A DNA stretch of 13,354 nt from Alphaproteobacteria bacterium. Its GTDB lineage: Bacteria > Pseudomonadota > Alphaproteobacteria > ATCC43930 > CGMCC-115725. Below the pieces are notes generated by a model. That model made no database searches. It saw nothing but the letters and a program-made list of their open reading frames with translations, and was not told where the DNA came from. The stretch spans positions 1 through 13,354 of the forward strand of contig JASHUX010000102.1 of NCBI GenBank assembly GCA_030039775.1, read 5' to 3'. This document shows, piece by piece, positions 1 to 6,110 of the stretch. A program made the position numbers and the translations under genes. Positions within the stretch are counted from its first letter, which is position 1. Each line of letters starts with the position of its first letter.

Positions 1-371
1 GGCAGCTCCGCCCCGTACATCGCCTCGCCGTAAATCTGACGGCCATCGGCGTCGAATCGCATAAGCTCGCACGCGCGGACGGTATTACCGTCGTTGAGAC
101 GGTCGTACACCACCAGCATTTCGCCACGCTCGACATCGCACACGACATGGTCGAGCCGAAATTCCGGCGTGCCGAGTTTCGCCCTGGCGGCCCGCCAATA
201 GGCGCCGAGCGCGGCCTTGCCCCGCAGTTCCGCTCGTCCCGCGATCTGCGCCGCGCGCGGGCTCATGAAGCGCGCGTCGGCGGCGAAATCGGCCAGCACG
301 CGCTCGACATCGCCCCTGTTCCATGCCGCAATCCACGCCTCGGCGTGACGATGCATCTCATCCCGGGTCAT
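1..371 (-). CDS. SnoaL-like / nuclear transport factor 2 family protein (partial, C-terminus beyond window)
   Basis: Read on the minus strand, an open frame starts at ATG 371-369 and stays open to the window edge, about 123 residues. It begins MTRDEMHRHAEAWIAAWNRG, then DVERVLADFAADARFMSP, which is the opening pattern of SnoaL-like NTF2-fold proteins (helix with WxxAWNxxDxxxVLxxFxxDxxFxSP). A second in-frame Met lies at residue 6. These small cone-shaped alpha+beta barrels bind or isomerise small hydrophobic ligands; the actual substrate cannot be told from the sequence. The gene follows the LLM oxidoreductase gene on the same strand after 42 bp, so the two are probably co-transcribed. Only a weak purine stretch (AAGGGCG) precedes the ATG. 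The family assignment rests on the N-terminal pattern and fold logic, and the missing C-terminus is the main uncertainty. Confidence 0.8.
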   Translation of the reverse strand, partial: MTRDEMHRHAEAWIAAWNRGDVERVLADFAADARFMSPRAAQIAGRAELRGKAALGAYWRAARAKLGTPEFRLDHVVCDVERGEMLVVYDRLNDGNTVRACELMRFDADGRQIYGEAMYGAEL

Positions 372-413
372 GTCGTGCGCCCTTCAGCCTTGCGCTGTGC
401 CATCCGACGCGTC

Positions 414-1427
414 TCAGGCCGCGGGCACTGGCTCCTTCATCAGCGCCGGCGCGATCTCTTTTGCCAGCATCTCATAAGAGCGCAGCTTGGCGGCGTGGTC
501 GTAGACGCCACACGTCACCATCAGCTCGTCGGCGCCGGTGCGCGCGACGAAATCCTGCAAGCCGCGCCGCACCGTCTCCGGCGCGCCGACGAACGAGCAA
601 GCAAGCATCCGTTCCGCGTGCGCCTTTTCATGCGGGCCCCAGAGCGCGTCGATATTGTCGACCGGCGGCTGCGTCAGGCCGCGCGCGCCGCGGACCATGC
701 CGATGATGCGCTGCTGCACCGAGGTGAAGAGATAGCGGGCCTCCAGGTCGGTCGGTGCCGTGACCACGCCGCAGCCGACCAGCGCGTAGGGCGTCGGCCA
801 TCGCTCCGACGGCTGATAGCGCGCGCGATAAATCTCGAGCGCGGGCATCAGCGCGTCGGGCGCGAAATGCGACGCGAAGGCGTAAGGCAACCCGAGCATC
901 GCCGCGAGATGCGCGCCGAACAGGCTCGATCCGAGAATCCAGATCGGCACGTTGGTGTCGGTGCCCGGTGTGGCGTGATAGGCCTGTCCCGGCTGCGACG
1001 GGCCGAGCAGCACTTGCAGCTCCAACACGTCCTGGGGAAAGCGTTCCGCGGCGCTCGGGTCGCGCCGCATCGCCGCCCAGGTGCGCTGGTCGGTGCCCGG
1101 CGCGCGGCCGAGACCGAGATCGATGCGGCCGGGATAAAGCGATTCGAGCGTGCCGAACTGTTCGGCGATCACCAAGGGCGAATGGTTCGGCAGCATAATA
1201 CCGCCGGCGCCGACCCGGATGCGCTGGGTGCCGCCCGCGATATAGCCGATCACGACCGAGGTCGCGGCCGAGGCGATGCCGTTCATATTATGATGCTCGG
1301 CCACCCAGAAGCGCGTGTAGCCCCAGCTCTCGGCATGCTGCGCCAGGTCGAGACTGCGGTGCAGCGCCTCGGTCGGGTTGCTGCCTTCCACCACCGGGGC
1401 AAGGTCGAGAATCGAAACCGGAACCAT
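414..1427 (-). CDS. LLM class flavin-dependent oxidoreductase (luciferase family, group 1 / MsnO8-like)
   Basis: The 337-residue product matches the bacterial luciferase-like FMN/F420 oxidoreductases called luciferase family group 1. Diagnostic stretches in order are [12 protein letters not shown] near the N-terminus, [15 protein letters not shown], a [23 protein letters not shown] block, [29 protein letters not shown] and [11 protein letters not shown]. Such soluble enzymes use reduced flavin to oxidise small organic substrates; the substrate here is unknown. I chose ATG 1427-1425 because the core motif starts two residues later and GGAG precedes it by about five bases; an in-frame GTG at 1442 would add five residues. 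It lies between an upstream SRPBCC gene (78 bp gap) and a downstream SnoaL-like gene (42 bp gap), all leftward, suggesting one oxidoreductase/ligand-binding operon possibly under the ArsR regulator at 1951. Confidence 0.93.
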   Translation of the reverse strand: MVPVSILDLAPVVEGSNPTEALHRSLDLAQHAESWGYTRFWVAEHHNMNGIASAATSVVIGYIAGGTQRIRVGAGGIMLPNHSPLVIAEQFGTLESLYPGRIDLGLGRAPGTDQRTWAAMRRDPSAAERFPQDVLELQVLLGPSQPGQAYHATPGTDTNVPIWILGSSLFGAHLAAMLGLPYAFASHFAPDALMPALEIYRARYQPSERWPTPYALVGCGVVTAPTDLEARYLFTSVQQRIIGMVRGARGLTQPPVDNIDALWGPHEKAHAERMLACSFVGAPETVRRGLQDFVARTGADELMVTCGVYDHAAKLRSYEMLAKEIAPALMKEPVPAA

Positions 1428-1505
1428 GGCTCCTCCGCGCACACCATCGCCGTTGTGCGCGGCCGGTTCAAGGAGGACGGTTATGCGATTCCGGTATGCG
1501 GGAAC

Positions 1506-1895
1506 CTATGCCAGATGCTTCGCCAGCGGCTCCCAGTACATTTTGTGCCAGCCGCCTTCGAGCATTTCTTCGCTGCCGTCGGGCGCGCCTGAATGATCGA
1601 GCGTCAGCTTGGTGCCGCCACCCGACGGGGCGAGCTCGAATTTGACGATGGAGTGGATGCCCTCGGGCCAATTGCCGGCGCGCCACGCCTGGACGATGCG
1701 CTTGCCGGGCACCAGCTCGACATTGAAGCCGGTGATCATGCCGCCGAACGCGTTGAGCGCGCCGCCCACCTTGCCGTCGATCGTCGCGGGCGCGCCGGTG
1801 AAGGCGGCGAACGCTTTCGCATCGAGCAGCGCACCATAGACTTTCGCGGGCGGCGCGTTGAACGTCACTTCCTGATGAATCGTCTTCGCCGACAT
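1506..1895 (-). CDS. SRPBCC family protein (AHSA1/START-like), leftward
   Basis: A 129-residue protein with the AHSA1/SRPBCC pattern: an N-terminal strand (IHQEVTFNAPPAKVYGALLD), a short helix-turn (AKAFAAFTGAPATID), GGALNAFGGMITG, PGKRIVQAWR, then strand and C-terminal helix with a GGWHKMYWEPL segment. These helix-grip domains bind hydrophobic ligands in a deep pocket; no ligand can be named. ATG 1895-1893 is chosen because GAGGGG lies about seven bases upstream and the fold begins at once; the reading frame is open further upstream but that part overlaps the intergenic operator and the divergent ArsR gene. Divergent ArsR and a second SRPBCC gene lie on the other side of a shared 55-bp gap, so repression by that ArsR is likely. 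The LLM oxidoreductase gene follows 78 bp downstream. Confidence 0.9.
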   Translation of the reverse strand: MSAKTIHQEVTFNAPPAKVYGALLDAKAFAAFTGAPATIDGKVGGALNAFGGMITGFNVELVPGKRIVQAWRAGNWPEGIHSIVKFELAPSGGGTKLTLDHSGAPDGSEEMLEGGWHKMYWEPLAKHLA

Positions 1896-1913
1896 GGTTG
1901 CCCCTCTGTTGTA

Positions 1914-1937
1914 ATATTTAACTGAATGGTTTAATAT
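1914..1937. promoter_or_regulatory. Candidate ArsR operator (24-bp imperfect inverted repeat) in the divergent SRPBCC/ArsR gap
   Basis: The arms ATATTTAAC (1914-1922) and GTTTAATAT (1929-1937) are reverse complements at 8 of 9 positions, separated by TGAATG. The site is AT-rich in an otherwise very GC-rich region, ends 13 bp before the ArsR ATG and starts 18 bp upstream of the leftward SRPBCC ATG. An inverted repeat of this size fits a dimeric winged-helix repressor such as ArsR. The right arm contains TAATAT, a plausible -10 element for the ArsR gene, so binding could block both promoters. The palindrome is directly visible; its use as an operator is inferred. Confidence 0.7.
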
Positions 1938-1950
1938 CGCGTAACGATCG

Positions 1951-2301
1951 ATGCCGTCAAGCGTCGCCAAACGAATCTCCGCCGAGGACCGCCTTGACCG
2001 GCTGTTCCATGCGCTCTCCGACCGGACGCGCCGCGCGCTGTTGCGCCGGCTCGAAACCGGGCCGGCGATGGTGACGGAGCTGGCCGCGCCGTTCCGCATG
2101 TCGCTGCCCGCCGTGTCGAAACATCTGCGGGTGCTGGAAGCGGCGGCGCTGATCAAGCGCCGCGTCGACGGCCGCATCCATCGCTGCTCGCTCAACGCCG
2201 CGCCGCTCGAAGAGGCCGAGCGCTGGCTGGAGCGCTACCGTTTCTTCTGGACCGATCGGCTGGCGGCGCTGGCCCGCTATGCCGAGGGTGAGAACCGATG
2301 A
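1951..2301 (+). CDS. ArsR-family (SdpR-like) winged-helix transcriptional regulator
   Basis: A 116-residue ArsR-type regulator. Residues about 14-33 carry the family signature DRLFHALSDRTRRALLRRL; the helix-turn-helix spans about 41-63 (VTELAAPFRMSLPAVSKHLR), followed by the wing around 67-82. Only one cysteine (C79) is present and no metal-binding CxC or His cluster is visible, so this is not a classical metal sensor; it belongs with ArsR proteins that are paired with SRPBCC genes. The downstream SRPBCC start overlaps its stop as ATGA, so translation is coupled. No Shine-Dalgarno is seen before ATG 1951 and a possible -10 lies only 13 bp upstream, so the message may be leaderless. The inverted repeat at 1914-1937 suggests autoregulation. 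Confidence 0.93.
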   Translation: MPSSVAKRISAEDRLDRLFHALSDRTRRALLRRLETGPAMVTELAAPFRMSLPAVSKHLRVLEAAALIKRRVDGRIHRCSLNAAPLEEAERWLERYRFFWTDRLAALARYAEGENR

Positions 2302-2756
2302 GCGACCTGATCCTCGTCGTGAGGCGCACCATCCGCGCCACGCCCGAACGCCTGTTCGCGGCCTGGACCGAGCCGGCGCAGCTAACGCGCTGGTGGGGAC
2401 CGGCGCAGGTCGCGTGTCCGGCCGCCGAGGTCGATCTTCGCGTCGGCGGCCGCTATCGCCTCGCCAATCAATTCGCCGACGGCAGCGTGTGGTGGATCGG
2501 CGGCACGTTCGAGGCGATTACGCCGCCGCATCTCCTCGTCTACTCCTGGGAATTGTCGGCGGGCGCGATCACGCCGGGCGGCGCGCCGCCGCCGGCGCAA
2601 GCGGTCGAACGCGTCACGGTGCGATTCGAGCCCAACGGCGACGCCACCGACGTCGTCGTGACGCATGAACGGATCGTCGACGACGCAGCGCGCATCAGCC
2701 ACGAGCAAGGTTGGCTCGGCTGCCTCGACGGGTTGGCGGAATTGCTGGCCGGCTGA
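2298..2756 (+). CDS. SRPBCC family protein (AHSA1-like), co-translated with ArsR
   Basis: A 152-residue SRPBCC/AHSA1 protein. The N-terminal pattern LVVRRTIRATPERLFAAWTE followed by PAQLTRWWGP (about residues 26-35) is characteristic, as are GGRYRL, a central FEAITPPHLLVYSW strand, VTVRFEPNGDATDVVVTHE and the C-terminal helix ending GWLGCLDGLAELL. It should be a soluble ligand-binding protein; the ligand is unknown. Its ATG overlaps the ArsR stop (ATGA at 2298-2301), showing tight operon structure. It shares the SRPBCC superfamily with the divergent gene at 1506-1895, but the two sequences differ enough that they are not recent duplicates. A palindromic repeat begins 7 bp after its stop and may serve as the transcript end. 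Confidence 0.93.
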   Translation: MSDLILVVRRTIRATPERLFAAWTEPAQLTRWWGPAQVACPAAEVDLRVGGRYRLANQFADGSVWWIGGTFEAITPPHLLVYSWELSAGAITPGGAPPPAQAVERVTVRFEPNGDATDVVVTHERIVDDAARISHEQGWLGCLDGLAELLAG

Positions 2757-2762
2757 TTCCCA

Positions 2763-2843
2763 TCGTCGTCCCTGCGAAAGCAGGGACCCAGGGCAAGCGG
2801 CGACCGCGTGGCTCCCGATTCCCGCTTTCGCGGGAACGACGAA
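2763..2843. repeat. REPIN-like inverted-pair palindromic repeat, copy 1
   Basis: Two hairpins face each other. The left is GTCCCTGC-GAAA-GCAGGGAC (2768-2787, perfect 8-bp stem); the right is TTCCCGC-TTTC-GCGGGAA (2819-2836). The outer edges TCGTCG and CGACGA are also inverted. The 37 bases 2763-2799 are identical to the reverse complement of 4420-4456 in copy 2. The element lies between the SRPBCC stop (2756) and the HAD gene start (2863). This is the common proteobacterial repeat type built on CCCGCGAAAGCGGG; it may act as an mRNA end or stabiliser. Confidence 0.88.
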
Positions 2844-2862
2844 TATGTTTTAAGCTCCGCGC

Positions 2863-3426
2863 GTGCCGTCCCCCGCCACGCCCCCCGACCCGCCGCTATG
2901 CATCGATCTCGACGGCACTTTGTCGAAGGGCGACAGCACGGTGCGGATGGGTTGGCATCTGGTGTTGACCCGGCCGTGGCTGGCGCCGGCCTTTCCCTAT
3001 TGGGAGCATAAGGGCCGCGCCCGCCTCAAGGCCGAGATCGCGCGCCGCGTGCCATACGATTCGATCACGTGGCGCTATAACCGCGCGCTGATCGCCTGGC
3101 TCACGGAACAGCGCGCGGCGGGGCGGCGGTTGATCCTGGCGTCGGGTTCGGATCGCCGCGTCGTCGCCGACGTGGCGCGGCACCTGGCGCTCTTCGACGA
3201 ATTCCTGGCCAGCGACGGCGCGACCAATTTCGCCGGCGCTCTCAAGTCGGACGGCCTGGTCGCGCGGTTCGGTGCGTTCGATTATATCGGCAACAGCAAG
3301 AAGGACGTCGCGGTGTGGCGGCTTGCGCGCGATTGCTATCTCGTCGCCAACAGCGCGCGTCTGACCGCGTGGCTGACGCAGCGCGTCCAGTTCGCGCGCA
3401 TTTTCCCGGGCGATTGGACGGGCTGA
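2863..3426 (+). CDS. HAD-superfamily phosphatase-like protein (equivalent to the HAD half of HAD-UbiA fusions)
   Basis: A 187-residue HAD protein. Motif I is CIDLDGTLSKGDS (D15 nucleophile, D17), motif II is ILASGSD (S94/S96 region), a motif III lysine is likely K128, and the acidic motif IV is FDYIGNSKKD (D140, D148). The wording around motif IV and the following DCYLVANSARL resembles the N-terminal HAD domain fused to UbiA prenyltransferases; here the protein stops right after that domain at FARIFPGDWTG, with no membrane part. The GTG start at 2863 is the only start that keeps motif I; no Shine-Dalgarno is evident. The gene precedes livH by 57 bp on the same strand but a functional link with the transporter is not established. 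Substrate unknown, probably a small phosphate ester. Confidence 0.85.
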   Translation: MPSPATPPDPPLCIDLDGTLSKGDSTVRMGWHLVLTRPWLAPAFPYWEHKGRARLKAEIARRVPYDSITWRYNRALIAWLTEQRAAGRRLILASGSDRRVVADVARHLALFDEFLASDGATNFAGALKSDGLVARFGAFDYIGNSKKDVAVWRLARDCYLVANSARLTAWLTQRVQFARIFPGDWTG

Positions 3427-3483
3427 ACGCTATCCACTACAACAGCCGGACAAAGAAACGTCGGCGGTGCGGGGGAAGCGCGG

Positions 3484-4350
3484 TTGTTCGATCTGTTGGC
3501 GAATGCGATCGTAGCGGGCCTGTTGCTCGGCGGTTTTTATGCCGCCGTCACCGTCGGCTTGTCGATCGCGTTCGGATTTCTCGACATCGTCAATATCGCC
3601 CATCCCGGCTTCATCATGCTGGGCGCGTTCGCCGCCTGGTTCGCCAACGATCAATGGGGCATCGACCCCATCGTCGCGGGCGTGTTGTTCACGCCGATTT
3701 TTTTCGTCGCCGGCGCCATCGTTTACCGGGTGTACCACGTCAGCTTCGAGCGGCGCGGCGACGCCGGCTTGCGCGGCCTCGCCTTTTTCTTCGGCGTTTT
3801 GTTCCTGACCGAGGTCGTGCTGCTGCTGTTGTTCAGCGCCGACTATCGCGGCGTCGATATGCCGTATCTCGAGACCATGATCGGCGCCGGTCCGGTCGCG
3901 GTGCCGCTGCGCATGGTGGTGCCGTTCCTGGTGTCGCTCGCGATGTTCGCGGTGCTGCAACTCGCTTTCAACCGCACCTTTCTCGGCCGCGCCATCAGGG
4001 CGGTGTCGCAGGATCAGCTCGCGCTCCGGCTCATGGCCGCCAACCCGGTGCGGGTGAAAGAGATCGCCTTCGGCATCGCGGTCGCGACCGCCAGCGTCGC
4101 CGGCGCGCTCCTCCTCACCATCGCGCCGATCGATCCGTCGATGGGCCGCGACTATATCGGCCGCGTCTTCGCCATCGCGGTGCTGGGCGGGCTCGGCAGC
4201 CTCACCGGCACGCTCTTGGCGGCGATTACGCTCGGCGTCGCCGAAAGCCTCACGGCGACGTTTTACGGTCCGTCCTGGTCGCCCGCGGTGGCGTTCGGCG
4301 CGCTGCTGATCGCGCTGGTCGTGCGCCCGTCGGGCCTTCTCGGTCGATGA
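3484..4350 (+). CDS. livH: Branched-chain amino acid type ABC transporter, permease subunit LivH
   Basis: A 288-residue integral membrane permease of the HAAT family. It starts with the family-typical NAIVAGLLLGGFYAAVTVGLS helix, then FGFLDIVNIAHPGFIMLGAFAAW, several further hydrophobic spans, and the cytoplasmic coupling loop around residues 165-200 (FLGRAIRAVSQDQLALRLMA). A GGLGSLTGTLLAA segment follows near the C-terminus. With LivM it should form the inner-membrane channel for branched-chain amino acids or related small carboxylates and amides; substrate cannot be fixed because no binding-protein gene is present. The start is TTG 3484, supported by GGGGGA about seven bases upstream; no ATG is available before the first helix. 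It is first of a livHMGF series, separated from livM by a 120-bp gap filled with a palindromic repeat. Confidence 0.93.
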   Translation: MFDLLANAIVAGLLLGGFYAAVTVGLSIAFGFLDIVNIAHPGFIMLGAFAAWFANDQWGIDPIVAGVLFTPIFFVAGAIVYRVYHVSFERRGDAGLRGLAFFFGVLFLTEVVLLLLFSADYRGVDMPYLETMIGAGPVAVPLRMVVPFLVSLAMFAVLQLAFNRTFLGRAIRAVSQDQLALRLMAANPVRVKEIAFGIAVATASVAGALLLTIAPIDPSMGRDYIGRVFAIAVLGGLGSLTGTLLAAITLGVAESLTATFYGPSWSPAVAFGALLIALVVRPSGLLGR

Positions 4351-4376
4351 TCGCTTTCACCAATAAACAACGCTTC

Positions 4377-4457
4377 TTCGTCAGTTCCGCGAAAGCGGAA
4401 ATCCAGGGCAACGGTACCTCGCTTGCCCTGGGTCCCTGCTTTCGCAGGGACGACGAA
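4377..4457. repeat. REPIN-like inverted-pair palindromic repeat, copy 2 (between livH and livM)
   Basis: An 81-bp unit that is inverted over its whole length: outer TTCGTC (4377-4382) and GACGAA (4452-4457); left hairpin TTCCGC-GAAA-GCGGAA (4385-4400); inner arms CCAGGGCAA (4403-4411) and TTGCCCTGG (4423-4431); right hairpin GTCCCTGC-TTTC-GCAGGGAC (4432-4451). It could fold into one long cruciform or two hairpins. It splits two permease genes that are normally adjacent, leaving 26 bp after livH and 13 bp before the livM start. Confidence 0.9.
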
Positions 4458-4460
4458 CCG

Positions 4461-4478
4461 AGACGCTAGCTTGCGTCT
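4461..4478 (+). promoter_or_regulatory. Short hairpin at the livM translation start
   Basis: AGACGC (4461-4466) and GCGTCT (4473-4478) form a perfect 6-bp stem with loop TAGCTT. The proposed livM start codon TTG (4471-4473) lies at the loop/stem junction, so folding of the mRNA could limit initiation. The stem is visible; a regulatory effect is inferred. Confidence 0.4.
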
Positions 4479-5409
4479 AGGAAGTATTTTCTTTGGCGCC
4501 GTCGCCGTCGCAATTGTGGCCGCCGGCTACGCGGCGACGCGTTACGTCGCCAACGACTATTACTTTTACGCCGCGTACATCGTCCTCCAATACGTCGTGA
4601 TCGCGACGGCATGGAACATATTGGGCGGGTATGCCGGCTACGTGAATTTCGGCTCGGCCGGATTTTACGCCGTCGGTGCGTACACGGCGGCGATCCTGTA
4701 CCAGCTCTTCCGCCCGCCGCTGGTCGCGATGATCGTCGGCGGCGGCATTGCAGCCGGAATCATCGGCCTCGCCGCGGGCTATCTCACGCTTCGGGTCAAG
4801 GGCGTCTATTTCGCCATCGCCACCTTGGCGCTCGCGGTCGTACTCGAGACCATCGTCAACAACTGGGATTATGTCGGCGGCACGCGGGGCATCTACGTCT
4901 TGCATCCGCATCAGGTCGCCGGCTTCGCCAATTACGCGCGGCTCTTATTCTTCGCGATGCTGGTGCTGGCGGTGGCGTCTGTGGTGCTGGCGCGCAGCAT
5001 CGAGCGATCGCGTCTCGGCCGCGGCCTGGCCGCCATTCGCGACGACGAGCAGGCGGCGGAGAGCGCGGGCGTGCCGACATTGCGCCTCAAGCTGTTCGCG
5101 GCGACACTGTCGGGCGCGCTAATGGGCCTTGCCGGCGCGCCGTTCCCCTATTACGTGAGCCACCTCGAACCGGGCTCGGCGTTCAGCCTCGCCATTGCCG
5201 TCAACGCCATTGCCATGCCGATGATCGGCGGCGCCACGAGTTGGGTCGGGCCGGTGATCGGCGCGGTATTGCTCGGCGGCGCGCAGCAGATCGCGACGGT
5301 GACGATCTCGTCGATCCTCAATCTCCTGATTGTGGGGCTGTTGTTGATCGGCTTCGTGATTTTCGCGCCTGAGGGCATCGTCGGGTTGATACGGCGGTTG
5401 TGGCGATGA
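4471..5409 (+). CDS. livM: Branched-chain amino acid type ABC transporter, permease subunit LivM
   Basis: About 312 residues with many hydrophobic spans. Family hallmarks are YIVLQYVVIATAWNILGGYAGYVNFGSAGFYAVGAYTAAIL in pieces near the N-terminus, YLTLRVKGVYFAIATLALA, NNWDYVGGTRGI, and the coupling loop around residues 178-205 (RLGRGLAAIRDDEQAAESAG), followed by GGATSWVGPVIGAVLLGG. It pairs with LivH to form the membrane channel. Start choice is uncertain: the frame is open into the upstream repeat, so I take TTG 4471, the first start after the repeat; GTG 4516 is an alternative that would cut into the first helix. No good Shine-Dalgarno is seen. Its stop overlaps the livG start as ATGA. Confidence 0.9.
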   Translation: MRLGSIFFGAVAVAIVAAGYAATRYVANDYYFYAAYIVLQYVVIATAWNILGGYAGYVNFGSAGFYAVGAYTAAILYQLFRPPLVAMIVGGGIAAGIIGLAAGYLTLRVKGVYFAIATLALAVVLETIVNNWDYVGGTRGIYVLHPHQVAGFANYARLLFFAMLVLAVASVVLARSIERSRLGRGLAAIRDDEQAAESAGVPTLRLKLFAATLSGALMGLAGAPFPYYVSHLEPGSAFSLAIAVNAIAMPMIGGATSWVGPVIGAVLLGGAQQIATVTISSILNLLIVGLLLIGFVIFAPEGIVGLIRRLWR

Positions 5410-6110
5410 CAGAGCCCCTGCTCTGCGTCGAAAATCTCACCAAGCGTTTCGGCGGGTTCGTCGCGCTGACCGACGTGTCGCTGGCGATCGCCGAAGGCGA
5501 GCGGCTTGGCGTCATCGGCCCGAACGGCGCGGGCAAGAGCACCCTCGTCAATTGCATCTCGGGCCTGCTGCGGCCGGAGGCGGGCCGCGTCTATTTCGCC
5601 GGCGGCGATATCACAGCCCTGCCCGCGTATCGGCGCGCGCGGCTGGGCATCGCGCGCAGCTTCCAGATCCCGCGCCCGTTCCGCAGCATGACGCTCGAAC
5701 AGAACCTCGCCATTCCGCGCGACTATGCCGCGCGCGAGCCGACGGACGCAGACGCCTTGCTCGCGCAACTGGGTTTGGGGCCGAAACGCGGCGCGCTGCC
5801 CGGTACGCTGACGCAGATCGAGCTGCGCAAGCTGGAGCTGGCACGCGCCCTCGCGGCGCGCCCGCGTCTCGTCATCGCCGATGAGGTGATGGCCGGTCTC
5901 TCGCATGCCGAAATCGACGAGATGCTGACGGTGCTGCTCGCGCTCAACAAAAGCGGCATCACCATCCTGATGATCGAGCACATCATGCGCGCGGTGATGC
6001 GCTTCTCGCAGCGCGTCGTCGTGCTCGACGCCGGCCGCAAGATCGCGGACGGCGCGCCCGCCGACATTCTCGCCGACAAGGAGGTCGAGCGTGCCTATCT
6101 CGGCGCCTAG
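5406..6110 (+). CDS. livG: Branched-chain amino acid type ABC transporter, ATP-binding subunit LivG
   Basis: A 234-residue ATPase. Walker A is GPNGAGKST (residues 38-46), the Q-loop region is GIARSFQIPRPFRSMTLEQN, Walker B ends LVIADE (D159, E160), the D-loop is AGLS and the switch histidine is H192 in LMIEH. The ABC signature is unusual: where LSGGQ is expected the protein has LTQIELRKLELARAL (135-149). This degenerate signature is known to me from a subset of LivG relatives. The start ATG 5406 is chosen over GTG 5400 because of the ATGA overlap with livM. The Shine-Dalgarno of livF lies within its 3' end. It should work as a heterodimer with LivF on the cytoplasmic face of LivHM. Confidence 0.93.
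   Translation: MTEPLLCVENLTKRFGGFVALTDVSLAIAEGERLGVIGPNGAGKSTLVNCISGLLRPEAGRVYFAGGDITALPAYRRARLGIARSFQIPRPFRSMTLEQNLAIPRDYAAREPTDADALLAQLGLGPKRGALPGTLTQIELRKLELARALAARPRLVIADEVMAGLSHAEIDEMLTVLLALNKSGITILMIEHIMRAVMRFSQRVVVLDAGRKIADGAPADILADKEVERAYLGA
6078..6085 (+). promoter_or_regulatory. Strong Shine-Dalgarno for livF inside livG
   Basis: AAGGAGGT sits 5 bases before the GTG at 6091 and is an exact match to the anti-Shine-Dalgarno core. It fixes the livF start and shows that livF initiates inside livG, 20 nt before the livG stop ends. Confidence 0.85.

Noticed and set aside
147..1592. Long plus-strand open frame (481 codons) over the first 1.6 kb
   Set aside because: It is antisense to the well-supported LLM oxidoreductase, SnoaL-like and SRPBCC genes; its product is Arg/His/Ala-rich with no family features, as expected from the reverse frame of GC-rich coding DNA.
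2711..2968. Short frames running through repeat copy 1
   Set aside because: They translate the palindromic repeat (patterns such as VPAKAGTQ) and have no start signals; common artefacts of this repeat type.
3315..4469. 384-codon plus-strand frame overlapping the HAD 3' end and livH
   Set aside because: Frame-shifted shadow of livH, extremely Arg-rich and without hydrophobic spans; livH in the other frame has clear family motifs.
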